DNA of 64,000 nucleotides, from contig WNDS01000004.1 of assembly GCA_009912235.1 (NCBI GenBank), forward strand, positions 62,001-126,000. Direction: 5' to 3'. A program made the position numbers and the translations under genes. The notes under the pieces are model-generated. The model saw only the letters and a program-made list of their open reading frames with translations, did not search any database and was not told the origin of the DNA. This DNA is from Stenotrophomonas maltophilia (lineage in GTDB: Bacteria > Pseudomonadota > Gammaproteobacteria > Xanthomonadales > Xanthomonadaceae). Below are positions 53,071 through 63,732 of the stretch, piece after piece. Numbering within the stretch: the first letter of the stretch is position 1; each line of letters begins with the position of its first letter.

Positions 53071-54459
53071 TTACCGCGCCTGCTCCTGCTTGCGCACGAT
53101 CGCCATCGCAATCTCCAGCGACTGCTCGTAGTTCAACCGCGGGTCCACCGTCGAACGGTACGCCCGCTCCAGGTCACGCTCGGTCAGCTCGCGCGCCCCG
53201 CCGGTGCACTCGGTCACATCCTCACCGGTCAGCTCCAGGTGCACGCCCCCCAGCCGCGTGCCCGCCGCCGCGTGCAGATCGAAGGACATCTCCACCTCGC
53301 CGCGCACGTTGTCGAAGCGCCGGGTCTTGAACCCATTGGCCGTGCTCTCGGTGTTGCCGTGCATCGCATCGCACACCCACAGCACACGGCGGCCATCACG
53401 CTTGACCGCCTCCAGCAGCGGCGGCAGCTTCTCGGCAATCTGCGCCGCACCCATGCGGTGGATGAAGCTCAGCCGGCCCGGTTCGTCGTCCGGGTTCAGC
53501 GCATCGATCAGGCGCAGCAGCTGGTCCGGCTGCACCGACGGCCCCACCTTGATCGCGATCGGGTTGCGCACGCCACGCAGGTACTCCACGTGCGCACCGT
53601 CCAGTGCCGCCGTGCGCATGCCGATCCACGGGTAATGCGTGCTCAGGTTCAACCAGCCGTGCTGGCGCGGCACCTGGCGGGTCAGCGCCTGCTCGTAGGG
53701 CAGCAGCAGCGCTTCGTGCGAGGTGTAGAAATCGATCCGGTTGAGGTTGTGCACGCGCACGCCGGCCAGCGTTTCCATGAAATGCACCGCATCGCCGATG
53801 GAGGCCACCATGTGCTGGTACTCGGCCGCCAGCGGCGAATGCCGCACCCAGTCCAGGTTCCAGTATTCGGGGTGGTGCAGGTCGGCGAAGCCACCGTCGA
53901 TCAGCGCCCGCACGAAGTTCATGGTCATCGCCGAATGCGCGTGTGCCTGCAGCATGCGGCGCGGGTCGGGCAGCCGCGCCGCTTCGGTGAACGCCGGCGC
54001 ATTGATCACATCGCCGCGGTAGCTGGGCAGGGTCACGCCATCGCGGGTTTCGGTATCAGCCGAACGCGGCTTGGCGTACTGGCCGGCAAAACGGCCGACG
54101 CGGATCACCGGCTTGCGCAGGCCGTGCACCAGCACCAGGCTCATCTGCAGCAGCACCTTCAACCGGTTGGAGATGGCGCCCGATTCACAGTCGGCGAAGT
54201 TTTCCGCACAGTCGCCGCCCTGCAGCAGGAAGCGCTTGCCTTCCTGGGCCTCGGCCAGCTGCTGCTTCAGCGCCAGGATCTCCCAGGAGGTCACCAGCGG
54301 CGGCAGCCGCTTCAGTTCGTGCAGCGCGGCCTCCAGCGCCAGCGGATCGGGATAGGTCGGCATCTGCAGCGCGGTCTTGCCGCGCCAGCTCTCCGGTGAC
54401 CAGGCGGTATCAACGGCGGCCGTGGCGTTTTCGGGCTGGGGCGGGGTGGACAGGTGCAT
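53071..54459 (-). CDS. aroG: 3-deoxy-7-phosphoheptulonate synthase, class II
   Basis: First step of aromatic amino acid synthesis: phosphoenolpyruvate plus erythrose 4-phosphate. It has 462 residues, typical of class II (plant-like) DAHP synthases. Metal and substrate motifs include FLLQGGDCAENFADC, RVGRFAGQYAKPRS, and the region GVRNPIAIKVGPS and VLWVCDAMHGNTE. ATG at 54459; the open frame upstream is not conserved. Transcribed divergently from a TonB receptor gene. Confidence 0.95.
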   Translation of the reverse strand: MHLSTPPQPENATAAVDTAWSPESWRGKTALQMPTYPDPLALEAALHELKRLPPLVTSWEILALKQQLAEAQEGKRFLLQGGDCAENFADCESGAISNRLKVLLQMSLVLVHGLRKPVIRVGRFAGQYAKPRSADTETRDGVTLPSYRGDVINAPAFTEAARLPDPRRMLQAHAHSAMTMNFVRALIDGGFADLHHPEYWNLDWVRHSPLAAEYQHMVASIGDAVHFMETLAGVRVHNLNRIDFYTSHEALLLPYEQALTRQVPRQHGWLNLSTHYPWIGMRTAALDGAHVEYLRGVRNPIAIKVGPSVQPDQLLRLIDALNPDDEPGRLSFIHRMGAAQIAEKLPPLLEAVKRDGRRVLWVCDAMHGNTESTANGFKTRRFDNVRGEVEMSFDLHAAAGTRLGGVHLELTGEDVTECTGGARELTERDLERAYRSTVDPRLNYEQSLEIAMAIVRKQEQAR

Positions 54460-54637
54460 TGCAGGCTTCCTGGGGTGGGGGTCGTCATGGTCGCAGAGCC
54501 AGCCGCTGGCGCAAAGGGTCCAGCGCCCTGCCCGGTCTGGCTGAATGGCAGGCCACAAGTGGCTGAACGGCACGGAAAGCGAACGGCAATCGGCCAGAAA
54601 CCGCATGGTCACAGAGGCATGGGCAGGCGCATGATTT

Positions 54638-54650
54638 GTTACGTAATAAC
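54638..54650. promoter_or_regulatory. Zur-box-like operator upstream of the TonB receptor
   Basis: GTTACGTAATAAC differs at one position from the GTTAT-N-W-N-ATAAC Zur consensus. It lies 55 bases before the receptor ATG. The match is by eye only; the short palindrome could also occur by chance. Confidence 0.4.
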
Positions 54651-54704
54651 TTAACCCCCAGGTCCCGGACCTCCCTCCTGCCCAGGCATGACGCCCCTCC
54701 TCCC

Positions 54705-56831
54705 ATGAAGCCTTCCCTGCTCGCTACCGGCATCACCTTCGCCCTGGCCCTGGCCAGCCTGCCCGCCCAGGCCCTTGCCGCCGACGCGGCCGCCGGCCCG
54801 GTCAAGGACCTCGATGCGGTCACCGTCACCGCCCAGCTCGACCAGGCGCGCAATGCGCTGTCGCCGGACATCGGCAGCAGCCAGTATCAAATCACCGCCG
54901 AGGACATCAGGAACCAGCCGCTGGGCGCGTCCACCCCGCTCAGCCAGGTGTTGCTGCAGGCCCCGGGCGTGGTGCAGGATTCCTACGGCGGCGTGCACGT
55001 GCGCGGCGACCACGCCAACCTGCAGTACCGCATCAACGGCGTGCTGCTGCCCGAGTCGATCTCCGGCTTCGGCCAGACCCTGGACGCGCGCACCATCAAG
55101 AGCATCCGCCTGATGGATGGCGCGCTGCCGGCGCAGTTCGGCGAACGCACCGCAGCCGTGGTGGACATCACCACCCGCAGCGGCACCGAACTGGGCAACG
55201 GCGGCAGCGCCGGCATCACCGCCGGCTCGTTCGGCAAGGTCAATCCCAATGCCTCCTGGTGGGGCAACCAGGGCCGCTGGAGCTGGTTCCTGACCGGCAA
55301 CTACGACCAGAACGATGTCGGCCTGGAAAACCCGACCATTGCGCGCAAGCCGCTGCATGACGATACCCACCAGGGCAAGGCCTTCGCCGACCTGACCTAC
55401 CTGGTCAACGAGAACACCCGCCTGAGCGTGTTCGCCGGCTTTGCCAACAACCGCTTCCAGATTCCGGTGAACCCCGGCCAGACCCCGCAGTTCGGCTAAC
55501 TGGACACCACCACCTTCGATTCCAGCCAGCTGGACGAGAACCAGCGCGAGACCACCCGCTTCGGCATGCTGGTGCTGCAGGGCACGCTGGGCGACACCGC
55601 CTACCAGCTGTCGGCCGGGCAGCGTTACAGCGATGTGGCCTTCACCCCGGACATCGCCGGCGACCTGGTGTTCAGCGGCGTGGCCTCGCAGGTCCAGCGC
55701 AGCAACCGCGCCAATACGCTGCAGGCCGATTTCTCCACCCCGCTGGGCGCCAACCACACCCTGCGTTATGGCGTGTACGGCAACTACGAGAACGCCACCG
55801 CCAGCAGCAACAGCTGGGTGTTCCCGGTCGATGGCGATGGCAACCAGGCCAGCACCACGCCGCTGCTGATCGGCGACCGCAATGCCTTCCACGCCAGCAC
55901 CGCCGCGGTGTACGTGCAGGACGAATGGCGCATCGGCGAAGACTGGACGGTGAACTACGGCCTGCGCGGTGACCGCTTCAAGGCCTTCGGGCATACCGAA
56001 GGCCAGCTCAGCCCGCGCCTGGGCGTGGTCTGGAATGCCAGCGACAGCACCACCGTGCATGCCGGCTACTCGCGCTACTTCACCCCGCCGGCCAGCGAGC
56101 TGATCGCCAGCACCGACATCGCGCTGTACGACGGCACCACCAACCAGCAGTCCTCGGCCGGCAACAACACCCCGCTGGCCGAGCGCAGCGACTACTACGA
56201 CCTGGGTATCTCGCAGAAGATCGGCGAGCACCTGACCCTGGGCCTGGATGCGTACGACCACCGCGTCGACCGCCTGCAGGACGAAGGCCAGTTTGGCGCG
56301 GCCTACATCTACTCCACCTTCAACTACCGCCTGGGCCACATCCACGGCGTGGAGTTCAGCGCCGACTACAACAACGGGCCGTTCAGCGCCTACGTCAATG
56401 CGGCCTACAACAAGGCCATGGGCAAGCAGGTCATCACCAGCCAGTACAACCTGGACCCCGAAGCACTGGCCTACGTGTAGGACAACTGGATCCACCTGGA
56501 CCACGACCAGAAGCTGACCTCGTCCGGTGGCATCAGCTACGCCTTCGCCGGCCACAACCGCATCGGCGCGAACTACGTCTACGGCAGCGGCCTGCGTTCG
56601 GATATCGAGGGCGTGCCCAACGGCGGCGAACTGCCGTCCTACCTGTAGGTGAACCTCAGCGCCGGCCATGACTTCAATGCCGACAGCGACCACCCGCTGC
56701 ACGTGCAGCTGGCGGTGCTCAATGCGCTGGACCGCAGCTACCAGCTGCGCGATGGCGGCGGCATCGGCGTGTTCGCCCCGCAGTGGGGCCCGCGTCGCGG
56801 CGCCTACCTGACGCTGCAGCAGGACTTCTGA
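54705..56831 (+). pseudogene. TonB-dependent receptor, three internal stops
   Basis: An outer membrane receptor whose frame is open apart from three stops. The start at 54705 encodes a signal peptide ending AQALAA; a TonB box DLDAVTVTA follows. Plug: AEDIRNQPLGASTPLSQVLLQAPGVVQDSYGG, IRLMDGALPAQFGERTAAVVDI. The barrel ends GAYLTLQQDF, an aromatic end for BAM. Stops are TAA 55497-55499, TAG 56478-56480 and TAG 56646-56648, all in the one frame of 709 codons. Sequence between them stays receptor-like (YIHLDHDQ-type motif after stop two). If real, no receptor is made. The Zur-box-like site upstream suggests a zinc-related role, which is inference. Confidence 0.85.
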
Positions 56832-56838
56832 GTAGACA

Positions 56839-56877
56839 GGGGTCGGACCCCTTTCCGCGGGAAAGGGCTCCGACCCC
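56839..56877. repeat. GGGGTC palindrome between the receptor and dsbB
   Basis: Arms GGGGTCGGACCCC and its partner flank the core CTTTCCGCGGGAAAG. It lies between convergent genes and could serve as a transcript end. Confidence 0.8.
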
Positions 56878-56886
56878 GTTCTGCTT

Positions 56887-57393
56887 TCAGCGCGTGATCT
56901 TGCGCAGCGACACCACCAGCGCCCACAGCGCCAGCAGCGAGAACCACACCAGGCTCCACATCGGCATCGTCAGGCCCAGGAAGGTCCAGTCGATGTTGCC
57001 GCAGTTGCCGGTACCGGTCAGCACCGTGCGGAACACCTCGAACGGCCCCATGGTCTCGCGCAGGAAGCTCAGCGGCGGGCCACAGGTGGAACCCATTTCC
57101 GGCGGCAGGAGCTGCACGTAGACATGGCGCGCGGCAATGCCGATGCCGACGCCGGCAGCGATGAAGGCCAGGATGCCGTAGGTGGCACGGCCCGGGCGGT
57201 TGGACGGCCCATGGATCGCACCGATCAGGAACAGTAGGCCAAGGGCCGCAAAGGCCAGGCGCTGGAAGATGCACAGCGGGCACGGCTCCAGCCCCATCTT
57301 CAGCTGCAGGAAGATGGCGTAGCCGAGCAGGCCCACGCAGATCAGGAAGCCCAGCAGGAACTGGGCGCGGAAAGGCCAGCGCAGAGGATTCAT
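56887..57393 (-). CDS. dsbB: Disulfide bond formation protein B
   Basis: An inner membrane protein that reoxidises DsbA and passes electrons to quinones. It has 168 residues and four membrane helices. The first cysteine pair is in EPCPLCIFQR (about 39-42), the second lies in the loop before helix four (STCGPP ... TGNCGN). Conserved Arg in the quinone-site region is present. ATG at 57393 preferred over a TTG at 57399. Confidence 0.93.
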   Translation of the reverse strand: MNPLRWPFRAQFLLGFLICVGLLGYAIFLQLKMGLEPCPLCIFQRLAFAALGLLFLIGAIHGPSNRPGRATYGILAFIAAGVGIGIAARHVYVQLLPPEMGSTCGPPLSFLRETMGPFEVFRTVLTGTGNCGNIDWTFLGLTMPMWSLVWFSLLALWALVVSLRKITR

Positions 57394-57576
57394 CGGCAAC
57401 GCTCGAAGGTTTCAGACCGCAAGCGTAACCGACCGGGCGTGCCGTTCGAACCGCCACAATCGCACGCCTGTCGGAACAGCCTGGTGCTGTGATGGCTGGA
57501 ACCTTCGCCCGCGGCCGGTGTCGCCACCGCGCCACGGCAGGCGGCGGCGCCCGCGCGGCGTGGCGGGCCCCAGAAC

Positions 57577-57606
57577 GGAAAAACCCGGCACGAGGCCGGG
57601 TTCTTT
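57577..57606 (-). terminator. Terminator of the alpha ribosomal operon
   Basis: ACCCGGC/GCCGGGT stem followed on the minus strand by a T-run (GGTTTTTCC). It lies just downstream of rplQ. Confidence 0.85.
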
Positions 57607-57631
57607 ACCGAATCAGTGTGCTACGCGTCGA

Positions 57632-58015
57632 TTATTCTTCGACGGCTTCAGCCACGGCCGGACGGTCAACCAGCTCGACGTAGGCCATCGGCGCATTGTC
57701 ACCGGCGCGGAAGCCGCACTTCAGCAGGCGCAGGTAGCCGCCCGGACGGTTGGCGTAGCGCGGGCCCAGGGTGGTGAACAGGTGGCCCACGGCCTCCTTG
57801 TCACGCAGGCGGGCGAAGGCCAGACGGCGGTTGGCGACGGAGTCGACCTTGGCCAGGGTGATCAGCGGCTCGGCAACGCGGCGCAGTTCCTTGGCCTTCG
57901 GCAGGGTGGTCTTGATCAGCTCGTGCTTGAACAGCGAGGAAGCCATGTTCTTGAACATCGCTTCGCGGTGGGCGCTGGTGCGGTTGAACTTACGGCCAGA
58001 CTTCTGGTGACGCAT
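57632..58015 (-). CDS. rplQ: Ribosomal protein L17
   Basis: 50S subunit protein. 127 residues beginning [37 protein letters not shown], the L17 signature. Last gene of the alpha operon. The C-terminus is a short acidic stretch (AVAEAVEE). A 200-base spacer with a hairpin separates it from rpoA, longer than in E. coli. Confidence 0.98.
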   Translation of the reverse strand: MRHQKSGRKFNRTSAHREAMFKNMASSLFKHELIKTTLPKAKELRRVAEPLITLAKVDSVANRRLAFARLRDKEAVGHLFTTLGPRYANRPGGYLRLLKCGFRAGDNAPMAYVELVDRPAVAEAVEE

Positions 58016-58173
58016 GATGGAATTCCTTGGTTAATGGTAAGGCTGTGCGGATCGTTGTCGCCTTCCTGGCGTTGCTGCATGGACTGCGGTTGGTCCTGGT
58101 CATCCCTCCTGGACGACCTGCCCGCGAACCTGCGGTTCGTCGTGGCGTGTTCTTCCCGGTGTTCACCGGTTGA

Positions 58174-58199
58174 AGGCTCCACCGCGAACGGTGGAGCCT
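58174..58199 (-). promoter_or_regulatory. Perfect hairpin between rpoA and rplQ
   Basis: AGGCTCCACC-GCGAAC-GGTGGAGCCT, a 10-bp stem 16 bases after the rpoA stop. No T-run follows. It may be an mRNA processing or stability site, or a partial terminator. Confidence 0.5.
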
Positions 58200-58215
58200 C
58201 CAGGCATTACCGATA

Positions 58216-59214
58216 TCAGCCGAGCATGCCGTGGCTGGCGATACCGGCCGGCGGCCAGTTCTCCAGCTTCATGCCGAGCGACAGGCCACGCTGGGCCAGC
58301 ACTTCCTTGATCTCGGTGAGCGACTTCTTGCCCAGGTTCGGGGTCTTCAGCAGTTCCACTTCGGTCTTCTGGATCAGATCGCCGATGTAATAGATGCTTT
58401 CCGCCTTGAGGCAGTTGGCCGAACGCACGGTCAGTTCCAGGTCGTCGATCGGGCGCAGCAGCACCGGATCCACGCCGTTGTTGGCCGGCTTGGCCGCACC
58501 GCGGTCGCGGTGGGTGTAGTCACCGAACACCGACAGCTGGTCGCTGAGGATGTCGGCGGCGGTGCGCACGGCTTCCTCGGCATCGATAGTGCCGTTGGTC
58601 TCGATATCGATGACCAGCTTGTCCAGGTCGGTACGCTGTTCGACGCGGGCCGCTTCCACGGCATAGGCGACGCGGCGGACCGGCGAGAACGAGGCATCCA
58701 GGACCAGGCGGCCGATGGCGCGGGTTTCTTCGTCCGGGCGACGACGAGCAGCAGCCGGCTGGTAGCCGAAACCACGCTCGATCTTCAGACGCATGTTGAC
58801 TGCCGTGTCCTTGGTCAGGTGGCAGATCACGTGGTCGCCGTTCAGGATCTCCACATTGTGGTCGACCTTGATGTCGGCAGCGGTGACAACGCCCGGGCCC
58901 TGCTTGGACAGGGACAGGGCGGCGCTGTCGCCGGAGTGCATACGGATGGCCACGTCCTTCAGGTTCAGCAGGACTTCCAGCACGTCCTCCTGCAGACCTT
59001 CGACCGTGGTGTACTCATGCAACACGCCGTCGATTTCGACTTCCGTGATGGCGAAGCCCGGGATGGACGACAGCAGCACGCGACGCAGGGCATTGCCCAG
59101 CGTATGCCCGTAACCCCGCTCCAAAGGTTCGATAACGACCTTTGCACGGGTGTCGGTAAAGCGTTCGATCTGCGGACCGCGAGGACGCAGAACCTGGTTG
59201 GCGGTAACCGTCAT
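58216..59214 (-). CDS. rpoA: RNA polymerase alpha subunit
   Basis: Core RNA polymerase assembly subunit. 332 residues. The N-terminal domain has [50 protein letters not shown], the C-terminal domain (about 250-325: [55 protein letters not shown]) binds UP elements and activators. Alpha operon, after rpsD. Confidence 0.98.
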   Translation of the reverse strand: MTVTANQVLRPRGPQIERFTDTRAKVVIEPLERGYGHTLGNALRRVLLSSIPGFAITEVEIDGVLHEYTTVEGLQEDVLEVLLNLKDVAIRMHSGDSAALSLSKQGPGVVTAADIKVDHNVEILNGDHVICHLTKDTAVNMRLKIERGFGYQPAAARRRPDEETRAIGRLVLDASFSPVRRVAYAVEAARVEQRTDLDKLVIDIETNGTIDAEEAVRTAADILSDQLSVFGDYTHRDRGAAKPANNGVDPVLLRPIDDLELTVRSANCLKAESIYYIGDLIQKTEVELLKTPNLGKKSLTEIKEVLAQRGLSLGMKLENWPPAGIASHGMLG

Positions 59215-59269
59215 GTTGCGGGTTCTCCTAGTGAACCCCCGGCCGTCGCCGGGGGCTCTCCAATGTGAA

Positions 59270-59899
59270 TTACTTCGAATACAGCTCGACGATCAGCGCT
59301 TCGTTGATGTCCGCAGGCAGGTCCGAACGATCCGGAACAGCCTTGAAGATGGCGGTGAACTTGCCGGAATCCACTTCAACCCACGACGGGCTCAGGTCAT
59401 GCTGGGCGGCGACGGTCAGGGCTTCCTGGACGCGCAGCTGCTTGGCAGCCTTCTCAGACAGAGCGATGGCGTCGCCAGCCTTGACCTGGTACGAAGCCAG
59501 GTTGACCGACTTGCCATTCACGGTGACGCCGCGGTGCGACACCAGCTGACGCGCAGCCGGACGGGTCACGGCGAAGCCCATGCGGTAGACAACGTTGTCC
59601 AGGCGGGTTTCCAGCAGCTGCAGGAGGTTCTCGCCGGTGTTGCCCTTCTTGGTCGAGGCCTTCTTGTAGTAGTTGCGGAACTGACGCTCCAGCAGGCCGT
59701 AGATACGCTTGACCTTCTGCTTTTCACGCAGCTGGGTGGCGTAGTCGGACAGCTTGCCCTTGCGGGCAGTGGCGCCGTGCTGGCCGGGCTTCTGCTCCAG
59801 CTTGCACTTGGAGTCCAGCGCACGCGCCGGGCTCTTCAGGGACAGGTCGGCGCCTTCGCGACGGGCGAGCTTACAGGTAGGACCGATATAACGAGCCAT
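59270..59899 (-). CDS. rpsD: Ribosomal protein S4
   Basis: 30S assembly protein that in E. coli also represses this operon by binding its leader RNA. 209 residues, starting [21 protein letters not shown]. The S4 RNA-binding domain lies at about 95-160 ([36 protein letters not shown]). Confidence 0.98.
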   Translation of the reverse strand: MARYIGPTCKLARREGADLSLKSPARALDSKCKLEQKPGQHGATARKGKLSDYATQLREKQKVKRIYGLLERQFRNYYKKASTKKGNTGENLLQLLETRLDNVVYRMGFAVTRPAARQLVSHRGVTVNGKSVNLASYQVKAGDAIALSEKAAKQLRVQEALTVAAQHDLSPSWVEVDSGKFTAIFKAVPDRSDLPADINEALIVELYSK

Positions 59900-59914
59900 T
59901 TCTTATCGCTCCCT

Positions 59915-60304
59915 TTAGACGCGACGCTTCTTCGGCGGACGGCACCCGTTGTGCGGGATAGGCGTCACGTCGATGATGTTGGTGATCTTGTAGCCGACGT
60001 TGTTCAACGAACGCACAGCCGACTCACGGCCCGGACCCGGGCCCTTGATGCGGACTTCCAGCGACTTCACGCCGTAGTCCAGCGCAGCACGACCGGCCTC
60101 TTCAGCGGCCACCTGGGCAGCGAACGGGGTCGACTTGCGCGAACCGCGGAAGCCAGCGCCACCGGAGGTTGCCCACGACAGAGCGTTGCCCTGGCGGTCG
60201 GTGATGGTGACGATGGTGTTGTTGAACGAAGCGTGGACGTGGACGACGCCGTCGGTGACGACGCGCTTGATCTTCTTCTTGGTCTTAGCAGCGGGCTTAG
60301 CCAT
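59915..60304 (-). CDS. rpsK: Ribosomal protein S11
   Basis: 30S platform protein. 129 residues with a lysine-rich start ([16 protein letters not shown]), the [41 protein letters not shown] core, and the typical end [13 protein letters not shown]. Confidence 0.98.
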   Translation of the reverse strand: MAKPAAKTKKKIKRVVTDGVVHVHASFNNTIVTITDRQGNALSWATSGGAGFRGSRKSTPFAAQVAAEEAGRAALDYGVKSLEVRIKGPGPGRESAVRSLNNVGYKITNIIDVTPIPHNGCRPPKKRRV

Positions 60305-60315
60305 TTATAGGTCCC

Positions 60316-60672
60316 TTACTTCCTGATCGCCTTGCGCGGGCCCTTGCGGGTGCGGGCGTTGGTACGGGTGCGCTGGCCACGCAGCGGCAGACCGCGACGG
60401 TGACGCAGGCCGCGGTAGCAGCCCAGGTCCATCAGGCGCTTGATCGCGATACCGATTTCACGGCGCAGATCGCCTTCCACGATGTACTTGGCCACTTCCG
60501 AGCGCAGACGCTCGATTTCCGGCTCCGACAGATCGCGGATCTTGGTGGTCGAAGTGACGGCTGCGGTTTCGCAGACCTTCTTCGAACGGGTACGGCCGAT
60601 GCCGTAAATGCTTTGCAACCCGACCCAGACATGCTTCTGGGCTGGCAGGTTGACGCCTGCAATACGCGCCAT
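60316..60672 (-). CDS. rpsM: Ribosomal protein S13
   Basis: 30S head protein contacting the 50S subunit and P-site tRNA. 118 residues: [34 protein letters not shown] at the start and the basic tail [20 protein letters not shown]. First gene of the alpha operon here; no rpmJ lies between it and secY. Confidence 0.98.
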   Translation of the reverse strand: MARIAGVNLPAQKHVWVGLQSIYGIGRTRSKKVCETAAVTSTTKIRDLSEPEIERLRSEVAKYIVEGDLRREIGIAIKRLMDLGCYRGLRHRRGLPLRGQRTRTNARTRKGPRKAIRK

Positions 60673-61020
60673 GACGCGGTTCTCCAGCTGAGTGATGGCC
60701 GACAGCGCGCTCTGGGCACGCCGATCCGGCAGGATGGATCAAAAAATTGAACCGGCAATACTAACAAGGTTCCGGTTTACATGGAAGCCCGTGAAACCAG
60801 AAGGTTTCATGGACCCGGCCTGGGGAGTGTGCCCAGGCTCCGGCGCCGGATGGGGTTGGATCGGAAGTTGCCTCCCGGGCCGCCCGCGCTACTCCTGCGC
60901 GGGACCACCTCATCTCACCCCCACCCGGAACCGCTGCGGGGGCCGCCCTTCGTTTGTGTGGCCGGAGTCCGCGAAGCGGAGGGACCATCACGTCAGGAAG
61001 ACGAAAGTATAACAGGCCTG
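60673..61020. other. 348-base gap between rpsM and secY
   Basis: No rpmJ or other gene is visible. Short hairpins are present (GAAACC/GGTTTC at 60791-60806; CCTGG/CCAGG near 60819-60840). The gap probably holds the alpha operon promoter or a leader for S4-type regulation, but no clear boxes could be assigned. Confidence 0.4.
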
Positions 61021-62388
61021 TCAGCCGCGGGCAAAACCGCCGCGGTTGCCGCCCTTCAGGTTGGCCTTCCTCAGCAGGCTCTCGTACTGGTGGGACATCA
61101 GGTGCGCCTGCACCTGGGCGATGAAGTCCATCACCACCACCACCACGATCAGCAGCGAGGTACCACCGAAGTAGAACGAGGCGTTCAACTGCGTGCGCAT
61201 CAGCTCCGGCAGCAGGCAGACGATCACCAGGTAGGCCGAGCCGGCCGCGGTTAGGCGGGTCAGCACGCCGTCGATGTAATCGGCGGTGGCCTTGCCCGGA
61301 CGGATGCCCGGAATCAGCGCGCCCGACTTCTTCAGGTTGTCGGCGGTTTCCTGCGAGTTGAACACCAACGCGGTATAGAAGAACGCGAAACCGGTGATCA
61401 GCGCAGCGAACACGATCATGTGCAGCGGCTCGCCCGGGCCCAGGGCATTGGCGACCTTCTGCAGGGTCTGGCCGAACGTGCTCTGGTTGACAGCCTGGCC
61501 GGACCACATAGCCAGCGTGGCCGGGAAGGCCAGCAGGCTGGAGGAGAAGATGGCCGGGATCACGCCCGCCATGTTCAGCTTCAGCGGCAGGAACGAGGTC
61601 TGGTTCATGTACGCGTTGCGACCGCCCTGGCGGCGCGCGTAGTTCACCGTGATGCGGCGCTGGCCGCGCTCGACGAAGACCACGAAGAAGGTGAAGGCCA
61701 GCACCACCACTGCAATCATCAGCAGCTGGAAGAACTGGATGTTGCCGTCACGGTAGGCGTCGAAGGTGTGGATGACCGCACCCGGCAGGCCCGCCACGAT
61801 ACCGGCGAAGATGATCAGCGACACGCCGTTGCCGATGCCGCGCTCGGTGACCTGCTCACCGACCCACATCAGGAACATGGTGCCGGCGGTCAGCGAGACC
61901 ACGGCGGTGAGCACGAAGCCCATGCCCGGTGCGTACACGACCGGCGTACCGGCGCCGGAGAGCTGGCCCTGCAGCGCCAGAGCGATCGAACCGCCCTGCA
62001 CCACGGCCAGGATCACCGCGCCGATGCGCGAATACTGGGTGATCTTGCGGCGGCCGGATTCACCTTCCTTCTGCACCGCCTTGAGGGCGGGGAAGATGTG
62101 CACGGCCAGCTGCATCACGATCGATGCCGAGATGTACGGCATCACGTTCAGCGCAAAAATGCTGAAGCGGTGCAGGGCGCCGCCCGAGAACATGTTGAAC
62201 ATGTCCACGATGCCGCCGCCCTGCTCCTGCATCATGGCAAGCATGGCATCGGGGTTCACGCCCGGCACCGGCACGTAGCAGCCAATGCGGTAGACGATCA
62301 AAGCCCCGACGACGAACAGCAAACGTTGGCGAAGTTCGGTGAACTTGCCCATTCCGCCCGCGAGGTTTCCGATGCCAGCTTGCGCCAT
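61021..62388 (-). CDS. secY: Protein translocase subunit SecY
   Basis: Central channel of the Sec translocon. 455 residues with ten membrane helices, beginning [40 protein letters not shown]. Cytoplasmic loop signatures include [27 protein letters not shown] and [24 protein letters not shown]. Follows rplO by 7 bases in the spc operon. Confidence 0.97.
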   Translation of the reverse strand: MAQAGIGNLAGGMGKFTELRQRLLFVVGALIVYRIGCYVPVPGVNPDAMLAMMQEQGGGIVDMFNMFSGGALHRFSIFALNVMPYISASIVMQLAVHIFPALKAVQKEGESGRRKITQYSRIGAVILAVVQGGSIALALQGQLSGAGTPVVYAPGMGFVLTAVVSLTAGTMFLMWVGEQVTERGIGNGVSLIIFAGIVAGLPGAVIHTFDAYRDGNIQFFQLLMIAVVVLAFTFFVVFVERGQRRITVNYARRQGGRNAYMNQTSFLPLKLNMAGVIPAIFSSSLLAFPATLAMWSGQAVNQSTFGQTLQKVANALGPGEPLHMIVFAALITGFAFFYTALVFNSQETADNLKKSGALIPGIRPGKATADYIDGVLTRLTAAGSAYLVIVCLLPELMRTQLNASFYFGGTSLLIVVVVVMDFIAQVQAHLMSHQYESLLRKANLKGGNRGGFARG

Positions 62389-62395
62389 GATGTTC

Positions 62396-62839
62396 TTACT
62401 CCATTACGCTGCCGCCGGCAGCTTCGATCGCGGCCTTGGCACCAACCGTGGCAGCGATGCCCTTCAGGGTGAATGCCTTGGTCAGTTCGCCCTTGACGAC
62501 GACCTTGGCCTTCTTGGTGGTGCTGGGAACCAGCTTGGCAGCACGCAGGGCGGCGAAATCGATCTCGCCGGCCGGCAGCTTGTCCAGCTGGTACAGCAGC
62601 ACTTCAGCGGTGTCCTTGGCGATCGGCGAACGGAAGCCGATCTTCGGCAGACGACGCTGCATGGGGGTCTGGCCGCCTTCGAAGCCAGCCTTGATCTTGC
62701 CGCCACCCTTACGGGCGAACGAACCCTTGTGGCCGCGGCCGGCAGTCTTGCCCAGGCCCGAGCCGATACCGCGACCGACACGGGTGCGCTCGGTGCGGGC
62801 GCCCGGTGCCGGGCTCAGTTGATTGAGACGCAGAGTCAT
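62396..62839 (-). CDS. rplO: Ribosomal protein L15
   Basis: 50S protein. 147 residues with the glycine-rich N-terminus [29 protein letters not shown] and the conserved [18 protein letters not shown]. Six bases after rpmD. Confidence 0.98.
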   Translation of the reverse strand: MTLRLNQLSPAPGARTERTRVGRGIGSGLGKTAGRGHKGSFARKGGGKIKAGFEGGQTPMQRRLPKIGFRSPIAKDTAEVLLYQLDKLPAGEIDFAALRAAKLVPSTTKKAKVVVKGELTKAFTLKGIAATVGAKAAIEAAGGSVME

Positions 62840-62845
62840 GATCGA

Positions 62846-63037
62846 TTACTCCTCAACCTTGACGAGGTAGTGAACGGTATTGATCAGGCCGCGAACCTGC
62901 GGGCTGTCCTTCAGTTCACGCACATCGTTAAGCTTGTTCAGGCCCAGCGCACGCACCGACAGGCGGTGACGCGACTGAGCACCACGCAGGCCGCGCACCA
63001 GGCGCACCTTTACAGTCTTGTTGGACTCATTAGCCAT
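62846..63037 (-). CDS. rpmD: Ribosomal protein L30
   Basis: Small 50S protein of 63 residues: [32 protein letters not shown] and [16 protein letters not shown]. The first codons overlap the end of rpsE by 8 bases. Confidence 0.97.
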
Positions 63038-63572
63038 GGTTGAGTTCCTTCACCTTCTTGCCGCGCTTGGCCGCGATGCGAGCCGGCGACTGCGCAGCAG
63101 ACAGGCCCTTCACGGTGGCACGCACCAGGTTGATCGGGTTGCGCGAACCGGTGGCCTTCGCCAGCACGTTCTTCACGCCAACCGCTTCCAGCACGGCGCG
63201 CATGGCACCGCCGGCGATGACGCCGGTACCTTCGGAAGCCGGCTGCATGAACACGCGTGCAGCGCCGTGGCCATCCTTGATGGTGTGCCACAGGGTGCCG
63301 TTGTTCAGGTCAACGCTGACCAGGTTCTTGCGAGCCTGTTCCATCGACTTCTGGATGGCGACCGGGACTTCACGGGCCTTGCCGTAGCCGAAACCGACCT
63401 TGCCTTCGCCGTCGCCGACCACGGTCAGGGCGGTGAAGGTGAACTGGCGGCCACCCTTGACGGTCTTGCTGACGCGGTTGACCGCGACCAGCTTTTCGAT
63501 CATGCCGTCGTCGACTTTCTCTTCGCGGTTACGGTCGCGATCGCGACCCCGCTGCTGACGCTCTTCTGCCAT
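63030..63572 (-). CDS. rpsE: Ribosomal protein S5
   Basis: 30S protein important for decoding fidelity. 180 residues; starts with a charged leader ([23 protein letters not shown]), then [55 protein letters not shown]. The gap to rplR is 160 bases, longer than usual, with a hairpin. Confidence 0.98.
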
Positions 63573-63671
63573 GTTTATTCCTTGGTTGTTTGGGTATGTA
63601 CGGCTCGGGGCCGCTTATGGTTGTGGCGTGGTGCGTTGTTCCGGACAGCCACTGCAGAAGAGCGGCGCCGT

Positions 63672-63690
63672 CCAGCCTCACTCAGGCTGG
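63672..63690 (-). promoter_or_regulatory. Hairpin in the rplR-rpsE spacer
   Basis: CCAGCCT / AGGCTGG, 7-bp stem with a five-base loop, in a 160-base gap within the spc operon. Confidence 0.4.
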
Positions 63691-63732
63691 CGAGCAGGCG
63701 GGCAGAGGGCCACAGGCCCCTACCCTTATCCC

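Noticed and set aside
54705..56831. Stop-codon reassignment (UAR to tyrosine)
   Set aside because: TAA is used as the normal terminator of conserved genes here (phoB, the OmpA-type gene, rplR), so a reassigned code is not tenable.
60673..61020. rpmJ (L36) between secY and rpsM
   Set aside because: No short cysteine-containing basic frame of the L36 type is present on the minus strand.
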